A stretch of 64,000 bases of DNA, taken from the NCBI RefSeq assembly GCF_965638725.1, contig NC_134982.1, positions 3,596,001 to 3,660,000 of the forward strand. The letters are read 5' to 3'. The translations under genes and the position numbers were made by a program. This stretch comes from Aptenodytes patagonicus. Its lineage: Eukaryota; Chordata; Aves; Sphenisciformes; Spheniscidae. Shown in pieces: positions 42,890 through 54,330 of the stretch; the stretch's first letter is position 1, and the number at the start of each line of letters is the position of its first letter. The notes beneath the pieces were generated by a model. It was not told the origin of the DNA and made no database searches. It was given only the letters and a program-made list of their open reading frames with translations.

Positions 42890-44066
42890 TGCCGAGTGGC
42901 TTTTTTAGTGGCGGGGACGAGGCAGGCAGGAGAGATGCTGCTCTAAGCGGGTACCGCGTGGGGTCGGCGGTGGGGGCACCCACCCCTGCCCCGTGTGGGA
43001 CCGCTCCGGCGTGGGTAGCGCCCAGATAGGGTCACTCCTGAGCTTTGGGCTCCGTTGGGCTGATCTGGTGCATGTGCCTCTGGGCTCCCCAGCTCGGATG
43101 CACCCAGTCGGGCCAAGTCTGGAGGGGATGGCCGGATCCAGGCAGGTTGCACAGGGGTGCCCGGCTCGCTGCCCAAAATCTGCTGGGGTTATTTTTGTTA
43201 CTACTCCCGTTTCTCATAATTTCAACCTGAAAGAACCCCCATGCTAGGGACCCAGCTCCCATTCGACCCTGTCCCAGTCCCTGAAATACCAGGGGAGGCC
43301 AAGCTTCTGCTCTGTGCTGGGACATGGGTGGCCCATGCCACCAGGCGAGGAGGAAAATTTGAGAAGAGGGGAAAGCCAGTCCTCAGGTTTTCCTCAACTG
43401 TTTCCTGCACCCTTCATCTCCCATGCCTCTGGAAATAAAGGTTATTTTTCCTTTTGCCCCGCTCCCCCTGCCTTCAGGCGTTCACTGCTCCACTGTGTCA
43501 CATCCAGCTTGCACATGTCCTCTGCCAGGGAGAAGGTCCCTACAGCTGGTTCCTGTCTCTTTTGTGGAGAGGGACCCTGAGTGGAAACCAACAGAGTCCT
43601 GGAGGCTGAAGGATTTGAAGAAGTAGAAGGTCCGGATGGGCTTGTAAGTTCCCTCCCTGCCAAAGCACCTGGACCCGAGGAATGCGACTTCCAGCTTCTG
43701 CTGTCCTTCACGTGGTTGGTGGCCATAGCAGTAGATCAGGCTTCGTGAGCATGTGGACCAGGTTGGTTCAATGCTGTGCCTTTCTGTTCAACGGAGATGT
43801 CCCCAACCCAGAGAGATTTACTGAGATACCGTATTTGGTTTGCTCTGAATGGACTGTGCCTTCCGTTGGATTCATGTCACCGGGCCCATGAACCAACTTC
43901 AAAATGGCTTTTGATCATGTGTGAGGATTGCAGGGGAGTTTCAATTTCCAGGCTCTCGCCTCTCGTCCTTCAGGTGGGAGTTGGCATCGAAGGCTGAGGG
44001 CATGATGGATGTAGCCACCCTGTCTTGCTTGATATGCACTGAGACACACCTGGAAGGGCAGATGTT
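42890..44066. other. intergenic, no gene seen
   Basis: GC-richer sequence directly after SMAD7. There are chance frames on both strands with no domain. No repeat was recognised before the inverted repeat at 44067. Confidence 0.5.
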
Positions 44067-44750
44067 GGGACAATGTCGTCTACGCTAAAATTTGGCTCAT
44101 CTCCTTTCCGTTCTGCACCAGCAGACTTGAAATATCCAATAATCACATCATATCTTTGTGGTCCAGCAGCCAAGCTAGCATTGATGGCTTGCATCAGAAG
44201 CTCAAGGAAGAGCACTCCCACCCATGTCCTCAACACCCACCCAGGCAACACACCGTCAAAGGCTCTACAGATGAAAGATGAAGCAGACGACTTTATTGCA
44301 AAACTGACTGTTGACCCCTCCGAGCTTTTGTAGCATTTATCTGCAGGAGCAGGGCTGTGCAGGCAGTAGGGACCTGGGGTTAGAAAGATCCCTCCAAGTC
44401 TAGGAGCCACCAGATTGATGGCCACACTAGGGTTACCGTCATCTGGCTGAGAAGTTGGCTTTTACTCTGGAGTAACCAAAAGATAGGGAATATTGGGCTC
44501 ACTCGTACTTCTCCCACCTCCAAGCTGTTGTGCTGGCAACTAGGCATGGGTCTTTACCCCGAAGAGATGAGACGATAGTTTTGTCCCTGATGTATGACAC
44601 CAAAGTAGCAATGAGCCACGTGGGCACACCAGAGGACTCTGCGTTTAAGAGATGTTTTGCAGATGTTTTCACCTTGTTCCATGAGGTATGTACCATATCC
44701 AGGGCCCTTAAAGCCCTGAAGCCAAATTGTAGCGTAGATGACATTGTCCC
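44067..44750. mobile_element. 684-bp segment with 31-bp terminal inverted repeats, unclassified DNA transposon relic
   Basis: The left end (44067-44097) begins GGGACAATGTCGTCTACGC and the right end (44720-44750) is its reverse complement, ending GCGTAGATGACATTGTCCC. The arms match at 29 of 31 positions, which cannot be chance. Similarity stops sharply inside the arms. The interior has no intact transposase. The antisense frame at 43970-44425 and sense frame at 44530-44754 share SVDDIVP only because both read through the same repeat. I found no clear target-site duplication and cannot assign a superfamily. A foldback or inverted duplication of other origin is the alternative. Confidence 0.6.
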
Positions 44751-44757
44751 TTGAATT

Positions 44758-44865
44758 GAGATCTGGGTTCTTGTTCCCGCTCGTCGGTCCATGAGATGCG
44801 ACCAAATCATTTAACCTTGCTGTTTCTCAGGATTTCCACTTGTAAGATAGAGGCTACAAACCACT
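44758..44865 (+). mobile_element. MIR-like SINE, sense
   Basis: CTGGGTTCTTGTTCCCGCTC resembles the tRNA-type B-box region of MIR (CTGGGTTCGAATCCC). It is followed by GACCAAATCATTTAACCTTG, CTGTTTCTCAGGATTTCC and ACTTGTAAGATAGAGGCTA, which track the MIR core order (GACCTTGGGCAAGT..TTAACC..CTCAGTTTCC..CTGTAAAATGGG). It is old and diverged. It starts within about 8 bases of the right inverted repeat. Confidence 0.62.
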
Positions 44866-44950
44866 GCTCCTTCTGAGAGCTGAAAGCAGAGGATGGAAAT
44901 ACCGTACCCCTAAATGAACACTCTTCACAGCAGCTTTCCAAAACACATAA

Positions 44951-45399
44951 GGGCCACAAAAATGATCAGGGGGATGGAACACCTCTCCTATGAGGACAGG
45001 CTGGGAGAGTTGGGGTTGTTCAGCCTGGAGAAGAGAAGGCTCCAGGGAGACCTTATTGCGGCCTTTCAGTACTTGAAGGGGGCTTAGAAGAAAGATGGGG
45101 ACAGACTTTTTAGCAGGGCCTGTAGCAACAGGACAAGGGGGAATGGCTTTAAACTAAAGGGGGGTAGATTTAGACTAGATATGAGGAAGAAATTTGTTAC
45201 GCTGAGGGTGGTGAAACACTGGCCCAGGTTGCCCAGAGAGGGGGTGGATGCCCCATCCCTGGAAACATTCCAGGTCAGGTTGGACGGGGCTCTGAGCGAC
45301 CTGATCTAGTTGAAGATGTCCCTGCTCGTTGCAGGGGGGTTGGACTAGATGACCTTTAGAGGTCCCTTCCCACCCAGATCATTCTATGGTTCTATGATA
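44951..45399 (+). mobile_element. CR1 LINE 3' end, 5'-truncated
   Basis: It starts GGGCCACAAAAATGATCAGG and runs colinear with the copy at 2846, with very few differences (GGAACACCTCTCCTATGAGG, CAGCCTGGAGAAGAGAAGGC, ATGGCTTTAAACTAAAGGGG), to the tail TCATTCTATGGTTCTATGAT. It retains the G that the 2846 copy lacks. Confidence 0.95.
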
Positions 45400-48300
45400 A
45401 TGCAAAGAGGAAAAATGATCCAGCAAAGGTGAGAGGCTGGCTGTGGAGGTGTCCCCATGACGGGCGCAGTGCTGGTGGGCTGTTATATCACTTGCAAGGT
45501 GCAGCGAGAGTCTGCTTGGCCTGGGATATCCTCCACACACCCCACTTTACACCTTGTCCTACGTGACTACCCCTGGCCGTGGCTGGAGACATGTTGAGCT
45601 GGCTGGCCCTTCAGCTGGACATGGCTTTCCAGGTTGAATGGTACAGTGATCGTCTGGAGAATAAGCTGAAACATCTCGCGGAGCATTTTATTTTATGGGA
45701 TCTTTACTTGCATTCATCTGCCAAAAATAAAAGACCAGGCGATGCTGTTCGCAGTAAGAAAGCTGGGAAATAATCAGCAAAACTATGGCTTTTCAATACT
45801 ATGGCAGCTTTAGCTAAAATGTTCCAGTCTTCACCTCCTGCTGAGCTAATTTTAGCCCTCATTCAATGCAAAAAGAAAAAGAAAAGAAAAAAAGAACACG
45901 ACAGAAGGATGCTGAGCACCAGCTCATATGTGTCCCCATTCACCCAGAGCTTCTTCAGCTCTAGGGCTGGTAGATGCAGGGTGGGAAGAAGTCTGAAGGT
46001 TAAAATAGAGATCGGAGGTTAAAGCGAGGAAGAACTTCCCCTTGGCTGGGGTTTGCCGATGCTGTAAATCCATCTTTAGGGCTCAGAAAAGCTGCAGCCA
46101 CATAAAGCAAAGAGCTGACCCGGTGTAAACCCGCTCCGATGCGGTCCTGCTGCCTGGCTGGAGACTTCGTCTGGTTGTACCACTCTCACTTCACCTGGGT
46201 CCCTCTGCAGCTGGCGTGAAGCCAGGCTTAAACACACGCGCTTACATAAACCCCGAGTGCTGGAGGTAATTTGTCAGAAACGCAGTTATGTGGCCGCTCT
46301 TGATCTGGTCAAATTTGGATGATCCAGTAATGCCCGGATTAAGGAGCAGAACCACAGCCCCGACCTGCCCTTGGGCGGAGGAGCTGTGGGTGAGGGCAGA
46401 GCTGGCTCCTTCCCAAATGAAGACGCTGATATCCACCCTCCACGTCCCTCCTGGCCGGCAACATGATGTCCTTCTTGCTCCATGCCCACAGTACCTAAAT
46501 TCAGGCACCTCCCCAGGGATGAGCACCCCCAGCTCCATGGACATCCATGGACATCTTCCAACACAGCACTGGTGGCCCTGGGACCTCACGTATCATCATG
46601 CTCTGTACGGCTTAGCTGTGGTTTGCACTCTTCCCTCCTTGGAAATCACCTTACAGAAATCTCATTCACTTAAGAGGCTCAGACATTAGCTGGTTGAGAC
46701 AGCCTTGAAGTCCTGATTTCCCCGTGGCCGGCGGGACGTGTCTCCCTCCTCTCTGCCTTATAAAAGGATTTCTCTGGAAATTTGGGATGCCTGAAATCAG
46801 TCTGTTCTAGTTAACGGTACTCTTGCTTTGGACCACGGCTCCAGCATAATCAGTGCTAAATCTTCTAATCATATACTGCAACACAGTAAATTACAGCACG
46901 GTTGGGCCTTTTTTTCCCAATGTTGCCGAGTGGTAATTGAAGAGTGCAATAAAGAAGGGTCAAACGATGTAATTTTTTGCTGCTAAATCATATGTAAAAT
47001 AAGCTCAAAGTGTCAGCTGCTGATAAAAGATAGTGTCTATAATGGCTGATGTACTGCAATGGAAGGAGGTAAAACTCCACCATCTTGAGATCATTGTTTT
47101 CCGCATGGGAAAACCATTTGCAAATGGATTTCCACTGGGATCATGGTGCAGAGCCATGATCCCAGTCTCACTTAGGTGATGCTCAGCGTCTGACTCGTTC
47201 CCCATCCTCCCCAAGGCATCTGTGGGCTCTTGTCTTGCAGGTTGTTTGCAAGCCCCTTAGGTGAATGGACCCTTCCGTCCATGCAGCCCTCAGGACGATG
47301 TGGTGGTTATGGGTTGGCAGCTCCAGACAATTCAAAGAGTGAGTCCTTGGAAAAGTATTATTTGCTTTACGCTGGTTTTACTTTGCTCTCACTGTTTACC
47401 GGTGCAAAGTTGCCCCGCTGGAGCTTAACTCAGCCTGCAAACGGCAGCTCAGTTGGGTCTATGTACATATATGCATGTCCTGGTCTGCAAGGGCTTCTGG
47501 AGGCAAAGTGGTGAAGAACTGGCTTAAGATGAATTAATAAAAACCACCCATACATGGAAACAGCATTTGCTTTGTGTTGTCTACGTGTGTTTAAAAATAC
47601 ATCCTGGTTTACCGGGCACGCTGTTGGCGACAAGATGTCAAGGTGGGGATACATCTCTGGTGGTTTAAGGGAGGAGATGAACGTTGGCTGGGACAACTGA
47701 TTGGGAGAAATGTTCACAGCAAGAAGTGATGGATGGAGCTTCTCCTGCGCCATTTGTTTGTACCGTAGTATGGACTCACATGGGGTCCTGAGCCTTTTTT
47801 GGGCCAGGCACTATAAAGAGAAAGGCCTTGCCCCGAGCAGCACAAGTGGCAATGATAGGTGTTGTGCCGGGGATGACAGCAAGGCCAGGATTGGACCTTA
47901 ACCCCCAGCCCATGGTTGGAGAGGTCTATCCCCCGTGACCCCGCTGTGTCACCAGGCTTTGACAGGAGGACGTCCCTGCCCGGCCTTTGCCCATTTGCAC
48001 AGTGGAGCCAGAGGGACATCCCTGGGCACTCCAGTGAGTCATTGTACAAATTTGTGGGTGGCTTAAAGATGAAACTGAACAGAAACTGAAACACTTGAGA
48101 GGCTCAGGTAGCTCTTCTGGTTAACAGAGAAGTCACTGCTGTGTCACGTTTACCAGTCAAGGTCCCTGTCATCAGCTTCAGCGGAAAAACCTGGGATGTT
48201 TTCTCTTCTTCATGCTGGCTGGACCAGCATCATGAACTGCCAAATTACTCATAGTGATGAATCTGATCATCCTCTTTTTTTTTTTTTTTTTAAACACTCT

Positions 48301-50785
48301 GGTTTCTGAAAGCCGAGAGGTTCCAATGCTCACACGTCCGTCTGGCTGTCAGCTGCACACCAAATAACTCCTGAACCTTGTGACAAGTCTGAAAGTGTGA
48401 TGCAAATCTGAGGGTGAATTCAATTCCCACTTGCAGAAATGAAAAAAGGTTGGCTGGAGGGAAAAGACCTCAATTAGCAGCTGTCCTGGAGCAGAGGTGG
48501 GTCGAGCCGTGCCATGACTGGTCCTCCTTGAAGGACCCCGTAGTGAGAACAAGGGTGTGCTTTGCCATCCGGGCTGGGGCAGGGGTCCTTTGGTGGCTGG
48601 GCTTTTGAGATGCTCATTGGATCAGCGAGCAAGGAGAAGCAGGACTGAGCAGGAGCAGGACTCTACCTCAGTGGTTAAGACACCCCGTGCAAAGGGACGT
48701 TGATGTCCCCGTCCCAGCCCCAGCGTGTGCCCGGTGCCATATGCAATAGCGAGATATTTTTTGCAGAGGATGGGAAGCCCATGCACTCTCTCCTGTAAAC
48801 GCACACCCATTTGAGCTGAAACAAGAGGGGATCCCCTTACACCCTCCACCCACCCGACCACCCACAGCTCAGTCTGTAGGCACCACCGGGAGGTGGGGGC
48901 TCTGAGCTCCTTCAGCCAAGAGGTGTTGAGCCCCTTTGAGCCTGGTTGAGCCCCATGTTGTGGGCAGGTGCTCAAAGCGCTCGGCTCCATCGCTTGCAGT
49001 CTTGCATCTGTGCAGGCTTAGGGCTAAAGGAAGGGAGGTTGAGGCCCTCTGAGTGTTAGAGCAGCTCTGAGAGTAGAATCTGGCTGGTTTCATTAGCTTT
49101 CAGTGGCGGTGAAGTGTTCGCAGTCTTTCTTCGTGTCAGATGGGAACAAAGCAGCGTTAAGTCAGACGACGATATGGGTGCTGTCGGTTACCAGGATGAC
49201 AACACGCATGGGAAAAAGAATTAAAAAAATCTCATATATTGCAAGGAACTAACTATTAATTTTGCTGTAGTGGCAATACTTAGGACTGGAATTACCATGA
49301 ATGTATTTATATCCTCTGTCCTGTAGAAAATATGTAAGTTATTCTGAGGCAAGTGCGTACCCGGAGCTGGAGCTGGGCCACCAGAGACCTCTGGGGAGTT
49401 GTTATGTGAGAGCCGAGGGGGTCCCCTGTTATTCCCCACAGCTGCCCAGACGAGAATGCCAATCTGAATATGCTTAAAATTAGGAAAAATCACATTCTAA
49501 CCCCAAAGGTATCTGTTTTGCACAAGGCACCCTGCAAAGAAGGTAGGACAGCTCGGGGTCCCATCATTCAACCAGTGAAGGGACATAACTGACCCCCAGT
49601 ATCACACCTACTGAAGCTTGTTAGCTCAGTTTAGAGCCGACCTCCAGTAGTAAATGGGTCAGAAAACAAATTTTGCCTCCCATCAGCAAGGCAAGCCAAG
49701 GCTGAGAGCTTGCCAGAGGAGGAAAACAGAAAATAAAGCCGTTGTAAAAGGGGTCCAGTGAAAGAAAGCAGAAACAGGTGTCAAGGCATTTGCTAGAGCC
49801 CGACGGAGGTGAAAGACGGGCAACCAACCTTCTTGATCTTGACAGGAGCTGGGGCAGCTGGGAGGGCGGTGGGACCTGGCAGAGCAGCGGGTGCGCAAGG
49901 TGCTTGGCCGAGGTGGCTGCGGGAGCCAAGGGGGAACATTGGTGCCAAGAAAGCAATTGCTGGAGATGCCCCAGCACCCCAAAATGCCCCACTGGAAGCG
50001 GTATTTGCTCCTTCCCCTGGAAGCTCAGGCCCTGCAGTTTGATTTTTCCAGCCCAGCACGCCATGGGGAAGCTGGGATGAATTTCATGGTTGGAGAATTT
50101 TCTGGTTTTAATAATTGATCAAGAGCGAGCAGTGGGACAGAAAGGCCTCGTGCAGCGACGTGCTGCCTGCGGGCTCCCCGGCCGAACCGCTTCCAGCGGG
50201 GAGATGAAGTCGAGCGGGGCTGGAGGCAGGGCATCGCCTCCGCAGGACGGGCTATTAAGGGCTTAGTGCCTCCACAACCAGGCCGAGGGAATTGCTTTCA
50301 TCTTCCTGCCTGCAACATCTGGAGCCTGGACTCGTAAAACTTTCATTGTTACTTTAACCCTTCAGGCCCCCTTTTTTTAGGGGTTTTTTTTTTTGGGACA
50401 TGATGCTGCAGTTGGTGGAGCACTGAGCCCGTGCATCAGCATCACTAGTTGGAGGCGCTGCCGGCTCCGTCTGCTGCCCATGGAGAGAGGGACAGTGGGG
50501 CCTCAACCCACAATTGGGAACATCCCCGGGAGACCTCTGGCCTGAGAGAGGCTGTTGGGCTGGACCACCAGCAGGCACCGATGTTTTGGTGGGTATCCTG
50601 TAAAAACAACATTTCTTGGGACTTTTGAGGTCTTTTGCGGAGATGCATTACCACTCTTGGCAGTGCGGCTCCGGGGTTGGATTGATTTTCAGCACAGTCA
50701 ACCCCGATGCTCCTAAGCCTTTCAGCTCTTGGAGGTCATGCTGAGTTCAGGAGGCAAATTTCTCACCTGGGGCATATTTTTGTTG

Positions 50786-50856
50786 CAGGAAAACAGATCT
50801 CCAGATAGGGACCTGCTTTTTTACAGGAAACCGATCTCCAGATACAGACCTGCTCG
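50786..50856. repeat. 38-bp tandem duplication
   Basis: Unit 1 (50786-50823) and unit 2 (from 50824) share CAGGAAA, GATCTCCAGATA, GACCTGCT with four or five differences. Confidence 0.8.
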
Positions 50857-51919
50857 TAGCTTGGGAAACTGCAGGAAGATGGAGAGAGGCTGATTTTGGT
50901 GTTCAGAGCTCAGAAGTTTCAAATACGTTCACCTCCTTCCAGGGGAGATGGACAGTCCAGTAAAACAACCTCAGCTGAAGCAATAAGGGGCACAGGATCA
51001 TGATAAGGCAGAATCTGAGGAGTGTCTAAAATGGGCCTGAAAGTGGAGATGGTCGACATGAAGAGCAGGAAACCACAGGGAACAGCAGATGTCAATCATA
51101 CGTTTCTGCCCCAGAGTCTCACCTGCTTTTTTAAGCTCCATGCAGTGTTCCCACCCGTGGGCTCCTCTGCTTGGTGGCTCCTGGGTGTCTACCAGAGGCT
51201 CACAAGCATCCGCGAGCTCCAGGAGCTGTGTGGGCATGAAAAAGCTGAAAGCACGCACAACTCTCCAGTCCTCCAACCGCAGGTGAAACTTGAAAAGTGC
51301 GGGCTGAAGACTCAGAGGCTGGATGGGTGAGGAAAAAAAAAAAGGGTTATTAGGAGCTATCCTGACTTTTAAGTCAGCCTGAGGATCTGGGTGATTTATT
51401 TATTATTTTTTTTTTTAATGGTTGGGTTGGCAGGGCTTGGCTGGGCTCTGGGACTCCCGATGAGAGCAGCTGAGGGACAGCCCCAGGCTTGACGTGCCCA
51501 GGGGTATGCAAAAGCTCCTCCGTCAGGCACTGAAACCTCCTAACCTGAATGATGTGAGAGATTCACCTGGTCCAAGTGAGCTGCGCTGGGCTGAGTGATG
51601 GGGGAGGAGGAAAAATGGGAGACCTTACACAGAGACAAGAAGTCACGCTGGATATGGATACATATCCATATCCACCACCTCCTGAAGCGACAAATTTCTG
51701 CCCCTCTGTGGTTTTACTTTAAGCGGTTGTATCGCAGGGTCTGCCCCAGAACCCTAAAAGCTGGACTTTAAGCTTGGCTTTTGGTATCTGGCCCATGGGC
51801 GTGATCTCTCCCTCGCATCTCATGGTTACGCGGTGGTCCATGGTCCGTGGTAGCCTCGCTCTGCCAGTTCCTTTCACTGCTGCAGCCTTTTGGATGCATC
51901 CCTAAGCTTGTCACATCGC

Positions 51920-51985
51920 AGAAATGCTCTGAACGACCTCGGGCAAGCTGCTCCTGCCTCAGTTTCCCCTTCACCCCAGTTATCA
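51920..51985 (+). mobile_element. MIR-like SINE core, sense
   Basis: GACCTCGGGCAAGCTGCTCC followed by TGCCTCAGTTTCCCCTTCAC matches the most conserved MIR core words (GACCTTGGGCAAGTTACTT, TGCCTCAGTTTCCCCATCTG). The flanks are not recognisable. Confidence 0.55.
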
Positions 51986-53919
51986 GCCCCTGCACCTTTG
52001 ATGGCATCGGGGATGACTTTCCTCCGCCAGCAGAAGTTGTTTATTTTAGAGGCTGCTGATGGCTTCTCCCCACTCTATTTATACACCCGTTGCCCAACTG
52101 AGTGCTGGAGATGAAAGCTGTGTGGCTTCCCGAAGGAGAACGCGCCACGGGAAGGGTAGTTGCAGCAGGCACATTAGTGCCGCTGCCGCCGCCGCTGCCG
52201 GTGTTTGTAAAACCTCCACGCCAGGAGACATCAAAGAGGGTATGGCACCCTCGGCTCCCAGGCAGCGGGGAGGTGAATTGCCCTTCCAGTTCAGGCATGC
52301 CTCAGAGTTTGCTAAAAAACCCCACTTCTTATTAATCTGCTATTGAAACTGTAATTATGTCATCGCTCTGAACAACCCCATCGACAAGTTCAGGCATGGG
52401 GAGAGCCTGAACGGTCGAGGCTGGCGCGCTGCGCGCCGTGCACAGCCCAGCCTGGCCTTTCCTCCCGCGCTCGCCGTCAGGGTTATTCGGGCTGGCAAAC
52501 CCCACCGTGGTCCATGGTGTCCTCTCCAGTGGGGCCAAAATGCCTGCCAGGGTCCTGGGGGGCAAAGCTGCTCGTGGGAGGCGTGGTGGACTCGCGTGGT
52601 GTTTGGTCGCTGTCCCCCTGCACCACTGCTGTAGTCTCGTGGTTGCCCCCACCCTCGTGCCACAAATCTGGGTGCCCATCTATCACCACCTTGCCTTCAC
52701 CCTGCCTTCACCAAGGTCGCCTTCCTGCATTTCATACCTGACTTGGCATCCCTTTGCAAACGCGGGGCTCAGCTGCTTCTGCAGGGTACTTAATCCAGAC
52801 AGCAGACCCTCAACGCAGCCAGCACCTCAGCTGGGGGGGTGTCTGGGTCCAAAAAGGGCCTCAGTTTCTGATGCTGCTGGTCTCCCACCTCCCTAAATGC
52901 CACCTCAGGTGGCTGGTGCTGCCATTGTGCCACTGCACAGAGCCCCAGGAGCCAGCGCGCAGGGGGCATCTCCCATCCCGGGGATGCTCAGCCCTTCCTC
53001 CACCCAGGGCTGTTTGACCCAGCAATCCCCCAAAACCACATCTCTGAGCTTTTGTCTCCCCAGGAGCTTCCACCTCTTCAGGTGCCCCTCATCCCCTGGG
53101 AAGCCAACCCTGCTCCCCCAGCCCCACACTTGCCTCTGTTTGCTCCGAAAACGCTGGTTTCAGCTTTCATTGCTCTCAGATATTTTTTGGACCTTATTAA
53201 ACAACATCGCAAACGTTGATGCTAATTAAAATTCCTCCTAACCACTCCCTGCTCACCCTCGTCTCGTAACCCCTCCTTAAAACCTCACTCATTTTTGGGA
53301 CCTTCCCAGGCTGAGGCTCTCCAGACCCAGCTTTATTCGGCGTGCTTCTCCATGCCACAGGCCTCCTCTGTAAAAAGCTCTGAGATGCAAAGCATCTGTC
53401 TGCTTTTTCTTCATCACCATCTTACTATCGTTTTGTCTGTCCTTGGAGCTTAAGCTTGAGGAACATCAAAAGGATTTATCGCGCTTACGCTGGTCTTTAT
53501 CTGTGCCAGGAACGCAAGAGCCCGCACTATCGACAGATACATAACATCTCGTGGAAACAAGTCTTCATCTCCCACGTTCAGGGTTGGTACTGGGTACATC
53601 TCTCCGAAAGACGACATTTTAGGAACCGAGCTCCCATCTGTTCAGCACTGGACCTTAAATATCTGGAATAATGTCTACTAAATCCCTGGGGTTTGCCGTT
53701 AGTAATCTCTGCTCTAGGGTTTTTGGTCCCCTGTGTGTGCGGGGTGTGCGTCCTTCGGAGATTTGTTAGCCTTGCTGGAGGAGAAGACGTCTTCCCTGCA
53801 GGAAGACTGGTCTGCAGACAAGGGAGAAAAATGCTGAAGTGAGACATTTCCTTAAATTTCAAAATGCAACCCAATCAAGGAGGAAAAATAAACTGAATAA
53901 CAGAAAATGGGGCTGGAAG

Positions 53920-54330
53920 AGAGCACCGAAAATCAGCTAATCCATCCCTAAACCCAAGGGCAATTCAGCTATCCTTAAACCACCTGTGATAGGTGTTTTT
54001 CCAACCTGATCTTCAAAATCTCAACTATTTTTTCAGGCAATTTTTCCAGGCCTTAATTATCCCCTCCGCTGGCAAACTGCTCTCTGTCACCCAGGCTGCA
54101 TCTTCCTTCCTGCAGTTTAAGCCCGCGACTTCTTAGCCCTTCCTCTGTGATTATGAAGAGTTTATTTCCTTTCTCTCAGTAGCTATATTTTACGATTTAC
54201 TATGTCCCCTCGCTGTTTTTATTTCTCTAGACTAAACAACCCCAGGTCCTTCAAGCTTCCTTTTTGGGATCTCTTTTAATTTTCGAAGCACTTCGCACAC
54301 TCTCCTCCAGACTCCCTCTAGTTCACCACC
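53920..54330 (-). mobile_element. ancient CR1-type LINE fossil, antisense
   Basis: The blocks GTTTTTCCAACCTGATCTTC, CAGGCAATTTTTCCAGGCCT, CTGCAGTTTAAGCCCGCGAC, TACTATGTCCCCTCGCTG and TCTCTAGACTAAACAACCCC appear in the exact order of old amniote CR1 3' regions read in antisense. Divergence is heavy. It is distinct from the young avian CR1 copies and similar in age to the 7520 fossil. Boundaries are approximate. Confidence 0.8.

Larger units (their letters stand above)
45400..53919. other. intergenic, no gene seen
   Basis: No coding exon was recognised on either strand, including the antisense strand where the human neighbour CTIF would be expected somewhere downstream. The 50786 tandem duplication and the 51920 MIR-like core are listed separately. 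A T/A tract lies at 48276-48292. Confidence 0.5.

Noticed and set aside
43970..44754. Two predicted peptides sharing SVDDIVP, suggesting a duplicated gene
   Set aside because: The shared peptide is produced by the two arms of one inverted repeat read on opposite strands. No further protein similarity exists.
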